From NCBI RefSeq assembly GCF_047495875.1, contig NC_092460.1:37362054-37426053 (forward strand): a stretch of 64,000 nucleotides of DNA, written 5' to 3'. Position 1 is the stretch's first letter, and each line of letters opens with the position of its first letter. The position numbers and the translations under genes were made by a program. Below the pieces are notes generated by a model that saw only the letters and a list, made by a program, of their open reading frames with translations, searched no databases and was not told where the DNA came from. Of the stretch, positions 26,401-40,700 are shown piece by piece. The DNA is from Pithys albifrons albifrons (taxonomy: Eukaryota; Chordata; Aves; Passeriformes; Thamnophilidae).

Positions 26401-27600
26401 ATGACTCCTATAAATGTTCTGCAATAAGGCATATGGGCATGTCTCAAAGACTTTAAATGTTCAAAGCTCCACTGTTTTATTTATAGAACAGTTTTAATAA
26501 GTTTGTGGAAGTTCAACCCCAAAGTCATGTCTCATAGTTTTGATATCCGCATAGTAGCCACATTCCAAAACCCTCAAAGAATTAAGTGGCATTCATGTCT
26601 GCATCAATGTGATTCAGCCAAGGCATTGTAACGTTTTGTGGTTCAAACTGCACAGTTGGCTCTGTGAGTCATCTATAACGTATTTTGAAAAGGAAATGGA
26701 CTGAGTAAGTGGGAAAATAAAACAAGTTAATGCCACGGAAGTTCAATTCTTAGTAGTCAACAGTTTTGGTAAGGAATTAAAACTAAGCAAAAGACTTGGA
26801 CCTAGGTAAGATTGCACAGAGGAACACATTTTCTCCACTTCCTTTAGACTGAACATGTTATTCCATATTTTAGAGTGGTTTTACACTATTGTGATTCCTA
26901 CCTGGCTTAACCAGTGCTTGGAGTACGCAGCTGGATGAAGATTTTTAGATACTGTCAGGTAAGCCTCCCAGTGAGCATGAGAATAAATGCATCAAAACTG
27001 ACACTTTTTTATTTACTGGGAGAAAGTTAGCTGTAAAGAAACATCTGTTGGTCAGAATTTTCCCCCCAGGAACATGTATTTGTTCAGAGTGAAACCTTTC
27101 ATAAAAAATGGATTTCAACACTATTTTTTTCCCTAGGGGTAAGGAATGCATTGTGCTTAAAAGGGAAGCAAATGCCCTGGTTATGAGGTTTGCTGAAACA
27201 AATGTTTTAGTCTTGGTAGTTGGAGTATTTTAAAGTTTATTTTACATAATAGCATTGATAGGATTAAAGAAAACATCTCTATATTATTAACTTACCCAAA
27301 TTTATTGTAAAATCTTGTCTTATGAAGTGTCTAAATGTTTCGGTTAATTTTAAAGTTAAAAAAAAACAAACTTGACTTTTTCCCCGCCTGTTGGAAAATT
27401 TAAACTATCCATACTTTGAGTTGTTTATATGGAGTGGTCTTGTCAAGGCATAGTGCTGCATTTCAAGTGAATTATTATGACTGTTAATTAAACTATGTTT
27501 AAGTAAAAAATTAGAAAAAACTTAATTTCCAGAAATCTGCTCTACTCCAAGACTAAGTTCAAAAAAACCAGGATAAGGACTTGAGCATAATGCACATTTC
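23488..27600. other. No gene recognised
   Basis: AT-rich sequence with only short overlapping frames (up to 101 codons at 24756-25061, without motif). Confidence 0.55.
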
Positions 27601-29629
27601 ACAAAAACCAGCAGTTAGAAGTTGTAGGTAGCAAAGTACATACATTCATTCTTTGAAGACCTCCTGTAATAAAATAATGCTTTTCTCCCAGCTGAGGATC
27701 CATCACCCTGGAGCACCTGCTCTCCTGGCCCTTGTCCATCACAGGAGGCTCCCATAGAGCAGCTCTGTGCCCTGCAGAGAGCCAGGAGTGCCCCAGATGG
27801 CAGAGCCTCCAGCTCTGTGTGGGTTTGGAGGGGGCACACTGTGCCCAGGGGAGCAGAGATGGTGCCATAACCCTGTCCCTGCTCAGTGCCACACAAACAC
27901 TGAGGTTTGAGGAGGTTCGTGGTGAGCACTCAGGAGCTTTATTTGGACATGAACTGATTTAAACACCCAAAGGGAGAAGAAGAAGGGAGACAAAATGCAC
28001 AGAATTTCAAAGCTGACATCAAATGAGCTTTTAATTAAACAATATTAAGGGCTCCTTTTTCTGGAGCTTAAAGCTGTCATTTTCTTGGATAGATTTTGTA
28101 ACGTATGAGATATATCTATATAGATATAAATGTATTTATTATATAAAAGGGTTCTTCTCATCAGCTGAAAGTTGCTGGGCGATGAGCTTTGAGCTTCCAC
28201 GTGCCTTTGGCAAGAGCAGCACAAAGGAGGGGGAGAAGACGCTTCTGGCCTGGGGAATCATCTGGATGGTGCATCTCAAGCTCTTCCTTTCCCACCAAGT
28301 ACAAACCCCTGGAAAAACAGACTGGGGAGAGCTCAGGACAACGTTTGGGACAGGGGAGCCAAAGGCAAGCAAGGGGTTTGTGTAACCACAGAACTGGGGG
28401 CTTGTAGGGGCTTTGTCTGGGGTCTTGTAGGGGCTCCTGTTTTCATGTGTGGGCTGGGAGTGAGGAAGGAGAAGATGTGGCAGGAAAGGCAATTTTTGGT
28501 GTATTTTGAGCACGTTTCTCTTCCTTGACTCCCAAAATGCTTCATGCCTAGGTGCTTTGGAGCAGGGAGGAAGGTGCTACATGGCCACAGAGTCTTCATA
28601 TTGTCAGGGAGCAATTGTTTAAAAAAAGCAGTGGCCCCAAGAGCAGGAATGTTCAGGAAATACCTGTATCGGAGCAGGCAAAGCTGCTCTCAGGTCCAGG
28701 TCCAATGTCTCAGGAGGTTCTTCCTCACCAACAGCACATGAATTTTCCCCTGACTTTGCTCCCCCTTTCCAAAGAAAACACCAATGGCTCAAGAGAAGAT
28801 CAGGGAGGAGCCTCAGGAACATGACAGAGACCTGCAGGTGAGTTGTGCCCTCGCCAGGAGTAATTCAGGGCTGCAAAAAACTGCAGAGCTGGCAAAGCCC
28901 TCGGGGTCCCTCCTTGGAGTGAATTCTCTTCCCAGCACATGCCAACGATCCCACCTCAGCAGAGACCTCCAGCGATGCCCATGGCAGTCCAGGCTTTGTG
29001 CAGGCACAGCTGGGCACAGGCACAGCTGGGCATAGGCACACCACACGGAGAGAAGGGAACCAAAAAAAGACAAGGAGTGGATAGGCAGCATCTTCCAGCA
29101 GGAAATGCCACCCCCAGGGCAGCACCAGCCACCTGGGGTGGAGCTCATTGGCACAGGTAGAGCCTGGCACATCTGCACTGGCAGCTTCTTTAGGAACACC
29201 CAGAGCTTCCAGAGGGAGCACCAGGAGTGCTGTCAGAGCACACAAACCCCTTCTCCCCAAGGCAGCAGCAGCTTCTCCCTTGGCACAGGGAGGTTGGCAG
29301 GACCCATGGGTGGCACAGTGAGTTTGGCAGGACAGGTGGGTGGAAGAGGGACGTTGACAGGAGGGGTGGGTGGCACAGGGCTGTAAGGGAGCCCCTTCCT
29401 CTCCATGGCACAGGTGAAAGTGCAGCATCATTCCCTGTACGTGCCCAGTCCATGTTAGTCCCCTTCATTGGCACCTGAAAGCCCAAGGTTGACATTTTTT
29501 TATCCTAGTGCAAAACTCAAGTGTTCCTTGGCACCAGTGGGTCTGGGAAATTGCCATTTTTCAGCAACACACAGAGCGGAGAGAGTCAGTGGCAGCAGTG
29601 AAAGGAAGTGCAGAGAGCTGAGCTCAGCC
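27601..29629. other. GC-richer non-coding stretch
   Basis: Composition rises from about 27690 onward. Many frames are open on both strands, including 188 codons at 28865-29431 (minus) over the 30-bp minisatellite, but none shows a domain or a conserved pattern. A minus-strand AATAAA lies near 27940. Confidence 0.5.
29283..29372 (+). repeat. 30-bp minisatellite, three units
   Basis: Three 30-bp units, each containing a G-T/TTGRCAGGA core and ending GTGGGTG (29283-29312, 29313-29342, 29343-29372), diverged by a few bases. G-rich on +. Confidence 0.75.
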
Positions 29630-30240
29630 AGCAGTTGCACGACCCCTAGTCAGACAGACTAAATCAGTTTGTGTAGGGAGCTACATAGTAAGGTTTCAGG
29701 CATCAGGCAGAGGAGTCCATAACTGAGCTGGCTGCTCTGACACAGGGGCATTGCAGCTGAGTGTGTGGCACTAGATGGTAGGGAAGCCAAGTAACTGAAC
29801 CCCCTGTCCCAGGATGGGGCTATTGACCACAGGATCGAGTAAAGGCCAGAAACTCTCAGCCTCTGGAGGCGACTCTTGTCAAGCAGGAGGGAAAGATACC
29901 CATGCAAAGATGGTCTTTTAGAGCACCAAGAAGGGTGGAACGCCATGGAGCAAGGTGTCTGGTACCTGAGAGAATTACTTGTGCTGGGGATAATCTTTCA
30001 GATAAGGAGCAGTTCCCTAACAATCCAGACAGCATCCAGTGTGCAGAGAACATGTGGCAGAATTCATATGGAACGTGCTGGCACGACGTGCCAGCTCATT
30101 GGGAGGGATATTGTTGAAGGAGGGAGAACCAACATTGTGGTTGGCAAAGTCTGGCAATATGAAGCAACTGTCCCTGCCCTGTTCCGTAAAGAGGAGCTTA
30201 AAGAGGACTTTTCCCCTGCCCTGCCAGTGCAGCCTGTGCC
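29630..30240 (+). pseudogene. ERV family A gag relic, second copy
   Basis: This stretch aligns by eye to the gag relic at about 49980-50465: AGCAGTTGC ... ATCAGTTTGT, then GAAACTCTCAGCCTCTG, then the RERY-CK coding block and WN-ME-GV. The frame from 29876 reads through it cleanly for about 45 residues before a likely frameshift, after which a neighbouring frame matches. No LTR or PBS is seen next to it. It runs on into GC-rich DNA, where the open frame continues without evident retroviral similarity. The right border is uncertain. Confidence 0.6.
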
Positions 30241-30289
30241 ATTAGGAGCAGGTGCCCCCCAGCTGAAGGGAGATAATATACTCAGCAGG

Positions 30290-30770
30290 TTGGCTGGCGC
30301 CGTGTCCAGCTGGGAAAGGGCAGGAGCCGAGCGGCCGAGTGGCCGCGCCGGAGCTGCAGAGCCGCAGGAGCCCCTGCCAGAGGCGCCCTCGGGTTCCCGG
30401 GGGAGCCCCCAGCGAGGTGTCCCTCCCCGGCTGCCGCAGCGGCAGCAGGACCCGGCCCAGGGTCTGTGGAGCCCCGAGTGCCCCCCGCGGCTGCTGCCCC
30501 TGTGCCAGCCCAGCCCGCCCCTCGGCTGTGCCGCTGCGGGGAAGGCCCCGGCTCGGCCCTGCCAGGGCAGCAGGGCGTGGGGCCGGGCTGGCAGCGATGA
30601 CCGCTGTGGGGCGGCTGTGCCGCGGGGGCGCTGCCGGGCTCTGCGCTCCCAGCCATGGCCGCACACGGGGCACAGGAGGGGGCACGGGCAGAGCTGCAGC
30701 TCCTCTGCCGGGGGCAGCGAGGGCAGCGCGGGGCGGGCGGGGCTGGCGGCTGGAACACAGGCACAGCTCC
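30290..30770. promoter_or_regulatory. CpG-island-like GC-rich block
   Basis: About 480 bp dense in G, C and CpG (for example GAGCGGCCGAGTGGCCGCGCC near 30330), in sharp contrast to the AT-rich window. No coding region can be recognised: frames are open on both strands, as expected from GC richness alone. It could be an unmethylated promoter for an unannotated transcript, or GC-rich sequence carried with the neighbouring ERV relic. There is no clear TATA box or splice-supported exon. Confidence 0.5.
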
Positions 30771-31149
30771 CTGGCCAAAGTGCTTTGCTCAGCCATTCGG
30801 TTGGGATTGCAGAGCCTGTCAGGCAGCCTTTAGTTTGGCTTGGTGGCAGGCTGGCCCCCTCAGGGCCCCGGCTACTCCAGTGGGCAGGGAAGCAGCCCTT
30901 GCCTTGCCCCTTGCACGGGAGGAATGGTGAACATTCAGTTGGGAGGGTTTTAACCCCGTGCCAACAATGCTGTGGAACTGCCCCTTCAGCACAGGCCCCT
31001 CTCCAGCCCGAGCTGCCCTTTTGTCCCTCTCGGGCTCTGCTGGTGGCACAGCGGCAAAAGAAAGGCCCGAGTGGTGCAGGGCTCAGGCTTTGTGCCATTT
31101 CAGTTGCACAAAGATGCAGGTGGGGGAAGAAAGGCAATGGTTTATTGAG
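30771..31149. other. GC-rich junction, no gene recognised
   Basis: GC-rich sequence between the CpG block and the homopurine tract. The frame open from 29876 ends at 31171. No domain seen. Confidence 0.5.
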
Positions 31150-32030
<881 letters not shown>

Positions 32031-32429
32031 GGAAAAAAGTGCTTGTGAAAGTGCGGAAAGTAATGATCATAACTGAGCAACTAGAAACAACTACTTTTAC
32101 CAGCCACAGGCAGCTGTGAGTTTCAATTATGGGAAACATCCAAGTGGAAGTGGTTGACACCAACGAAATTCTTTATAAGTGGAAGGGTCTCTGGTGTAAA
32201 TTTCAGTATTTCAGAAACAACATGCCTAAAAGCAGTGTGATGGTTGAATCAGAAACTGGTGCAATGCACCGTGGAAAGGAGATATAATATTTATCTGATC
32301 AATAGGTACATATATGGAACAGCTTAGCTAAAAGCCATAAAGAATACTAAACACCCGATAAAGTTTTTTTGTCAGAGTACCAAATTGTAATTTCATCTTG
32401 CTTGGCTCCGGCTTTTTCCAAGGGAAAAA

Positions 32430-32575
32430 AGAAGATAAAACAAAAACCAACCAACCAAACACACAAAACCAACAAACAACACCCCCCCCCCCCCCAAAAA
32501 AAAAAAGGCGCCTTCAAACAAACAAACAAAACCCCCCAAAAACCCAACCCAACCCAAACAAAAGACACCTTCCTG
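32430..32575. repeat. C/A-rich low-complexity block
   Basis: CCAA and CAAA repeats with a 14-base C run (32482-32495) and an 11-base A run. No coding content; open frames here are artefacts. Confidence 0.9.
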
Positions 32576-35500
32576 TAAATATTCTAGCATTATTTTCTTC
32601 ATCTAATTCATCCTTATGCTTAGAAGAGTCAAGTAAATCCAGATGTTTTTCTTGGGGTCATAAATATATCCCCCAAAAGCAAACATATTCCAGAGCACCA
32701 AAGATGCTTTCCTGTGACATGTAATAATGTAAAGTGTTGGATACCAAGTACTGGGCTGGAGATGAGAACTCCAAGATCTTCATCAGCCCTAGTTTGGCTT
32801 CTTCATTTTTATTTTACTTTTTCATTTTTCTCGGTTGTAAGATGGGAAACCACAGCCCGAGCCTCAGGGTCGATGTGATTAGAAATATTGTGTTTACTCT
32901 AACTACAAAGATGAAGCCTGACTTTGATAGTCCTCCTACCAGGCTGTGTGTGCAAAATACTGTGCAGTTTTATAAAACTGACATAAACCAATACATTACT
33001 AATTAGATATCATAGTATGTCTATGCTCAGTAGATCAATATAAAAATATCAAATACTTTAAACGGTTAAGATTATATATACCGTATTACACTGACAGTGG
33101 TTTTTGTTATTGTAACTGCATGGGTTTGGGGGTTTTTCTTCAGAAAATTATAGGATTTCGAGGGGTTGCAATTATAAAAAAAGGGGAGAATATAATCTGT
33201 CTGTGCAGTAGGCAGCCCTTACAAGTTTTTCTTTTTAAGAGGAAACGTTCAAAATCAGTAATGAAAATTAATTAACAAACATTTGGATGGACAGACCAAT
33301 GTTTGGCAGATTGACTTCGTTACATAGCTAATGCCTCATTCCTCCAAAGCAGAGATAAAAGGTAAATAACTGAAAAATGTATAGTGAGTTGGTGGTAGTG
33401 GTGGGGTTTGGAGGGAAAGTTTGTTGGTTTTTTGATTTGGGGTTTTTTTTTCAAAGGAGATACCTTATTAAATTAGAATCCTTAGCAATGTGTAAGAAGT
33501 ATTTCAATACACTGAGCGGATTTATAAACAATTTTTTTGCATTTGAAACAAAATCTTCACATCTGCTTTGTTCTAAATGTTAGCTGTGAGATAAAGCATT
33601 GGAATAGTGATTACAGGCAGTTTATGCCAATAGCAGGTTATAGTGCTTGTAGGTATCATAAAACCACATACCATGCTTGCTACTTTCATTCTTGTAAGCA
33701 CATCTTTGGTGATGCAGTTTCCAGATGTCACTATTGTCAGTTCATTTGTTATTCTCTCCATTCCTTCACTCTGGCCCTGTCTGAATGGTTCTTTTTTCAA
33801 CATTGTCAGAAGATTTCTAGTATTTCAAAAGTACACACACCACACAGGTTCCCTGTAGCTGTTGCTATAGAACAGTTCTTCTCAGAGATGTTCAACAGAG
33901 GACTAGCAGATACACAAACACATGAATCCTCATTTTGTACAGCACTGACCTGTTACCTTGAGCCAGATCGTTTCACTCAGAAATGCCAGTTCAGCTTAAT
34001 TCACAAACACTTTCCCCTTCTGTGATGGGTGGGATGGGGAAGCAAGCTGAGGCACTGCAACACAGAAGCAGGTCTCACCGAGGGAAAGGTTAACCTTCAG
34101 TTTTGCAAGGGCAATGGAAAAAAAGTTAAAACAAAATCTTGTTTGGGAACAAGCCACTCAGAAAGCTTAGTGAAAATGTGTGTGATTGAGTAGAATTTGC
34201 TGTGACCATCCATAAACAGGGTCAGCCACAGAGCTACAGAAAATGACAAGCATATGTGCAGCTCACAGCATTATCAAATGATGACATTTGATCTCTTTTC
34301 ACACTTCTTTCAGTTGGCAATTCCCACTGTCACAAGGGCATGGAATTGGCATATTCCCATTGACACAAAGTTGCTTTGGATCCTAAGATTGGATTGAAAA
34401 GTTAGGTTTCTAGTGTCTATATTTACCATAAAAACTTTCTTAACACAGAAAATACCCAAACCAAAGAAGGCTGTTGCCTTATTTACCTCACCACAGTGGA
34501 ATTCTGAAGTCTACCAAGTTTAGTTATAGATGAATATTCATTTTTCTATTATTCAGCATTTTTGCAATCCAAACATTCTCTGGTAGTATACCAACTTCCA
34601 GAATGTTAAGTACCATACTTGCTGCTACATTTCTTGACAAACACAACCATTTAATTATGTGTTGGCAGTTATTCCAAAGTATTTAAGTACCATGAAATGT
34701 GAGAACAACATAAAATAAATAGCATAATATAAAAGAATAATAGTATGAATCACACAGTACATTTTTATGTTAGCTACATGAAAATGATCCAGTTTAACTT
34801 TAGCTGAAGCTGCTGCAATCTCTTTATTTTAACTGATCTGGAGTGCCATCAAGAACAATATGTCCTGCTACAGACAATAAGTCAAGGTGAGACAAATTAC
34901 ATAAAGGTTTAGATGTTATTCCTGTCCATGATTCTCATTTTCTGCTTTTCATATCCTACCCTTTTGAATCCAGTAGGTTTGTCCTAGCCAAGAAAAGTTA
35001 TCTTTTCCCACAGCCTGCACTGCTTGGGTGGAGACTACAGTATCCTTGCCAAGTGACCTGAACTCTAGGGATTTGATCCAAGTCCACCAAAGTTTTCCAA
35101 GAGGACATCACCTCACCATGGAGCTGTTTCCAGAGTCCTGGTCCAGCATGAGACAAAAGAATCTCAGACAGCTTCTTCACCTTCTAAATACGGTTTGAAA
35201 CAAGCTGATTTCATTCCAGAAGCTAAACCATCTGGATTTAGAATATTCTCTGTAATTATACATTTAGTCACTTGTTTTAAACTTAAGCTTGTTAGAAAAC
35301 TAAACTTAAAATATCAGTGGCTGTATTTGGAGTTGGTGAATGAATACTTTAGAAAAAGAGAAAATGGTCCCAACCGTTGCTGAAAGAACCTTAGTTTTTG
35401 CAATATGACTGGAAATGTGGCACAGACATGTAATTTTTAATGATGGAGAAAGCTTAAAATCTTGCAAGATGCCTTTGCACACTTTTGATTATGTGAAATT

Positions 35501-35811
35501 CCTGTTCTAAGACTCACCTGCTTCCTTTCTTAATGCACAGCATACAGCACTGCTGAACAGGGATTGATGTCCTCTCCCTCATCTCCATCGCTTCCTCTAG
35601 CCTTCCTCACATATACTTTGTCTAAAACTCAAACCCAACTTCTGCCAGCCCTTTAACTCATAACCATAAATTTTTAAGCATTTTGAAAATCAGAACACCT
35701 ATAAAAGATAGCTGAAGGACATTTAAATCATGAGACAAAGAGGTGAAAAAGATCCTCAGGTAATTAGCATTTCTGATACCAACCATAAAATATTTTAAGC
35801 AATGCTCACAT

Positions 35812-35834
35812 CCCCCCCCCCCCCCCCCCCCCCC
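35812..35834. repeat. Poly-C run
   Basis: Twenty-three consecutive C. Homopolymers of this length are prone to sequencing and assembly error. Confidence 0.95.
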
Positions 35835-36080
35835 GCCAGAGATACTTGAAAGAATACACTTTTTAAAGAGTATACCCAAGGACTTTTAGTTAAATATTCA
35901 GCTTCAATGTTGGCTTTGTGCATGTCTTTGGTCTCTTATTACTAGGAGGATTCGGTTTTCTTTCAATTCATTACTTGCAAATAGACACTACGAGCTGAAG
36001 AAAGACATCAGAGAGCAGAAGATTGAAACAAAAAGACAAGAACTGACTATTTTATTCTCTCTTCCACTAGTTGCTGTGAT

Positions 36081-36162
36081 AATGTTTTATTGGTAACCTT
36101 TTACTAGTAGAGAAATTAAAATTAAGATTTCTCTACTAGTAAAAGGTTACCAATAAAACATT
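36081..36162. repeat. Perfect inverted repeat, 36-bp arms, 10-nt loop
   Basis: Arm 36081-36116 is the exact reverse complement of 36127-36162; the spacer is TAAAATTAAG. Pairing stops abruptly at both ends. The arm contains ACCAATAAAACATT on one side. A perfect 36-bp match implies a recent origin or selection. Possible sources are a template-switch event, a tiny fold-back element, joined LTR ends, or a cloning or assembly artefact. Transcribed RNA would form an 82-nt hairpin. Confidence 0.95.
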
Positions 36163-37068
36163 GGTGGCAGGAACTCAGCTGTGGAAGAAAGGAAGAGCAA
36201 TGTCAGTCAAAGCAGCAGCTTCTTCATGTTTCAGGTTGCTCAGAGACACCCAAAAGGAATGGAGGAGCTTCCTCTGACACCAAGGGACATAATTCAAGCT
36301 GGAGGACTTATAACTGGTCCTATTCCTCCTGCCAGCATGAAAGCAGCTGATGAATGGAGGAGAAGCCCAGCAGCACTCAGGATTTGTTTTCTTGCATCAC
36401 GATATATCTGAAGAAAAAGACAGGCAGGCTCTTGTGCCTCTTACAGTGCCAAATATCACCAACAAGCTGAGTAAACAGGGACAGACTAAGTATTTTTGAA
36501 GACAAAGACTTCTCTTCCTCAACTTGTATATAGTGTAAGAGAGAAATACAATTTTTTAAAAAGTATTAAAAAATTACTGCGATACTTTATTTGTTCCTTG
36601 AGGTTTCACAGGATATTTGTACAAGATAAAAAGACAAGAAAGCAAGCTAAATTTTCATAGACCCTTAGTCTAATTAGCAAATATAATGAGATAAACAGCA
36701 GGTGTCACAAACACCTGAACATCATAAAATGGCAAATCTAAAATATACAGTAAAAATACTTTCCTTAATTGTTGACTTTTTCATTTTACCTGATTTTCAA
36801 AAATGAACATGAACTGCTCTGAGTTAATTGTGGAAGGAAGTTGTGCATTATTAAAGTATCCTTTGTTATGCTTTTTACTGTTTCATCGTACATAAAGCAA
36901 ACAAATCATATGCTTCAGGTGAGATCTCTGTTTTTACTTTCCGCAGCTGAGCATAATGGGAATATATTTCTCTAAAACCCGGAGAAGAATCTAGTAACAA
37001 CTGCAACTCTGCATGGAAGACACAAAGCGCAAATTAAAACACAGAAGAGCACAAATGGAGATACTTCT
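36163..37068. other. No gene recognised
   Basis: The frame 36181-36411 (76 codons) begins just after the inverted repeat but shows no domain. The remainder is AT-rich. Confidence 0.5.
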
Positions 37069-37716
37069 TGTGCTGGTTTAAAGGTAAACCGGCAGGAGAA
37101 ATGAACCCAACACAAAAGAGATTTTAAATCAGAGTTAACAATTTAATAACAATATTACAATAAATGCAATGATACAAAGAGAAATGAGTTTGAATGCACA
37201 AAACCCAGGTGTATAACCCAGAACGCTGGGGCACAAACAGAATGTTGCTCATTAGCCCCTGTGCTGAGTCCTACGTGGTTCCACTGAGTCCAAAGTAAAT
37301 GGAAGGTAAAAAAACCTGTTGGTGCAGATGATGGTCTCAATCCGGTTGAGAGTGGCAGTCGCAGTCCTGTTGACGTTCTGGTCCTCCTCTGGATCCAGTG
37401 AGTGGTACAGAAGTCTCCAAATCCCAAGATTATATACTCTCTGGTTCACGTGGGAATGCCCAATATCTCCTCCAGGACAGGGAGTTCCACAATGGGTGAT
37501 CTAACTCTGTGAGTCATGGGATATTTTTGGAATTGTTCATGGCCCATTAGTAGACATGACCCCTCAGACTGGGTGTGGAGGTGCTAACAACTCCCCAGAG
37601 GGGAGTTATCACAGCTCTTATCTCACAGGCTTCTTTAACACCCAGCTTGTATCCTGAGGGTCAGGTGTGCCTGGGCAGCTGCTGCAAATGGTCCATTGTT
37701 AACAGTTCATGAGAAA
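37069..37716 (-). mobile_element. Truncated LTR, family A
   Basis: Begins with TGTGCTGGTTTAAAGG in + orientation like the other minus-strand copies and follows them for about 650 bp. Similarity stops near 37716 (after AACAGTTCATGAGAAA), so the outer roughly 80 bp of the U3 end found in the other copies is absent. No TSD can be read because one end is missing. Confidence 0.82.
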
Positions 37717-40700
37717 CATTTTTTGTTTGGTCAGTGGCCTTGAAATAAAAAGCAGCTCTAGATTCAGATTTCAAGTTACAGACAAACATTCAGGGATACT
37801 CAGACTGTAAGTTTAATTCTTTTGCAGGTAAAGTAAGAGAGGAAATAGAGTTTCTTGAAAGAGATGAAATCATAACACAGTGAATGCTGAATTAAAGATC
37901 TCAGTTGAGTAGAGTAGGAAAGGAACCTTAAAGACTAGCATCATGATGGAGCGCCACTCTGGATTACTTATGTCAGGAGAATATCTGAAATTCTGCACAA
38001 GATGAGGGACATGGGGAAAGAAGTATATCAAAAGGCTGAAGGAATTTGTCCTGCTGCAATCTGTGAATGGAGGAACTGAAAAACTGTCTCCCAGAATACA
38101 AGCACTTCAAACTCACTACTGCAGGTAACCTTCTGATAAGAATGCAATATCCCACTACATTTTTTGAAGGATTTATCACTTTGCCAAGTGAGATGCATGC
38201 AGATGCATGTAGATGCCTGAAAATAATCCAGATCATCAAAATACAACTGTGTAGACTTAGGTGACTAGACTCCACTTGAAGACCAGAAAGGAACCAGCTC
38301 ACTCAGGGTTTTATCTGCAAGACAGGGCTCAACCCTCTACCCTAAGGTAATGGGGGAATACTCATGGTTCCTTTGCCTGCCAGAGCAGGCTATATGAGTA
38401 GGTGAGATGCATGATGTAGATGTCTCAAAGCAGGGAGGGGAACTTGCACCATAATACAGTAATTGAGTGGTATCAGCAGCATTAGAAGCCAGTGTATGAA
38501 GGATCTTTTGTTTTCCTTTTCATGGCCATGAACCAGCTCCGACCTCAGCCAATAAGAGCAGCTATCAGCTGCAGAAACACAGATTTAGAGCTGGCTTAAA
38601 CTAACACCCCTCCTCTCAGAAGATGGTGCAGCATCATTCCCCACTCAAAAGCTGTTCACCAGAAAAAAGCAAAAACTGTTTGTATGAGCTTTAGAATGAA
38701 GTTTATTTAAGACATTTTGAGAGAAAGGACAACAGTTGTGGAAGTTCTGGAAGCATTTTGTAATATGCATCAACTGGGTGACAAACATAAAGAAAAGTTC
38801 CTGTTTCAGCATGCTTCTTCTTCCCTCCTGCCACAATAACCACATCAGTGGAAATCAAACTAGGAGTGTGTGATATAGCTCCCACAGCTAGGGATGTTCC
38901 GATCTGAGATGATGATTGGCAGTTGTAGAGCTAAAGAATGCCTACAAAATCAGATACAGTAATCTTGCAGCAGCATCCACCACTTCCAGTTTCTCTGATC
39001 CAGACTGCTGTCTAGGGATATCTTTAATCTATAATTCTTGGGGCGGGGGGGGGGGGGGGAGATAAATAAATAAAAAGAGGCAAGGCAATCTTCCTCCAAA
39101 GACATGTCTCAAAGCATTGCTTCAATCCTTTTCTCACAACTTAATGCAAGTCTGACCTTCTTTTGTTTTTGTTTTGGTTTTTTTTCAAAAAAAAAAAAGA
39201 ATCAGTATGTTTTAATATAACTGCCTTTTGCTTCTGTACTCCGTTGAAAGGCATGGAAGATATGTCAAAATAGCACAAAATTACTGTTCTTCCTCCCATA
39301 CTCCCAGCAAGATAGGAAACACTAAGGCCTCATGAGAATATTTTTTATAAAACAACTGTGGTAGATCCTGCACTGAGCTCCATGGAAACAACAATGGAAC
39401 TCATGGTTGGACTATAGCCTAAAGTGAGGTTTAGCTCCATTTTTTTTGAGTTTCCTCTCATTTTGTCCAAAACATCCTACACATCTCTGGTACAGTTCTT
39501 CTGGCCTGTCAGGAGCTAAGCTGAGCTCTCCAACTTCTTTTTAGACAAGATACCAAGCAGCCGTGAAATGGTGATTTGAGCCAGAAACCTACAGGAGGAA
39601 TGCAGGTAACTTTGTTGACTATGCTGCATTATGTAAAGCCATGATCAGATAAGTGCTGCTATTTTTTCCATGCTTGCCGTGATGAACAAAAAGCACACAA
39701 AGCTTTATTTCAAAATGTGAATGAAGTTGGGCAAAACAATTCCTGTAGCTATTTTTAAAATTACAAAGTTGGAAGGAATTGTCAATCAATTTTATAGGGA
39801 ACAATGAATGCTAAACCTCATTCAAGACTGTTCTGCACTTGTCTTATTTTCTTAGCATAGAGTGCATTATTGTGATCCACATATCAGATGGTGTCTTTAT
39901 GTCTTGTTCTTTCCATGCTTTTGTCTTTCATGCACGAAGCCACAAGAGAATCCTGAAAAACCTTTTCAATTTGTTGATCTCAAAGAGGGCTTGAAAACTG
40001 GAGAAGCCTAGCTATTTTATGTCATTGGCTTCATTATTTTTACAAAGTACAGCTACACGTGTTCCACTTTAACTAAAGTCCTTAAAAATACAAATATGCC
40101 GCTCAGTATGCAAGGGTTTTTTCCCTGTCTGCAACAAGATGTTCTGCCAACTAATTCACATTTTCATGACATTGTAATATTTCCATTAGCATGGCTGAGA
40201 AAAGTTTTAAAAGTCTGGACATGTCGGTAAACCTCAACATTTTAAAGAAATTTTTGCCCTACTTCTTGAGGAGGGAGAAAAGAAAATAACAAAAGAGCCA
40301 AACTAAAGAACTAAAATGAAGTATTGTGACTTAGAAAAAACTCATTAATCTTAGTTTAATTAAATTCTCAATTTGTTATAGGCAGGACAGCAATTTTATT
40401 TTTTAAAGTTCTGTTGTTTTAAATCTTTTGAAGAAGCTAACATTACAAGTGAAATGGACATCCTGTAAAAGTTAGGGATAAAGCCTTGTGAATCCATGTA
40501 GTTACCAGAACTTTTCTACCCATAAAGACGAGTCAACCACTGAAAGCCAGCAAAGGCCAGATAAAGCACACCAAGGAGATAACCCTGAGCAGTTCCTACT
40601 TTATAAATCCTAAGCGTAGTTGGCAGATCTTGTCCAGAGAAACCCTACCTCAGATGAGCAAACAGGGTCCACAAAAACAAGTCTATTGCCTCAAACAGTG

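Larger units (their letters stand above)
32036..36080. other. No gene recognised
   Basis: AT-rich sequence outside the C/A-rich block. The 162-codon frame at 33537-34025 overlaps open frames on both strands and has no motif or supported exon border. Confidence 0.55.

Noticed and set aside
28865..29431. 188-codon minus-strand frame in GC-rich DNA
   Set aside because: Overlapped by other open frames on both strands; Cys/His/Pro-rich part comes from a minisatellite; no domain recognised.
33537..34025. 162-codon plus-strand frame considered as a host gene
   Set aside because: Cys/His/Phe-rich but without ordered spacing of a zinc finger, no splice context, and other frames on both strands overlap it.
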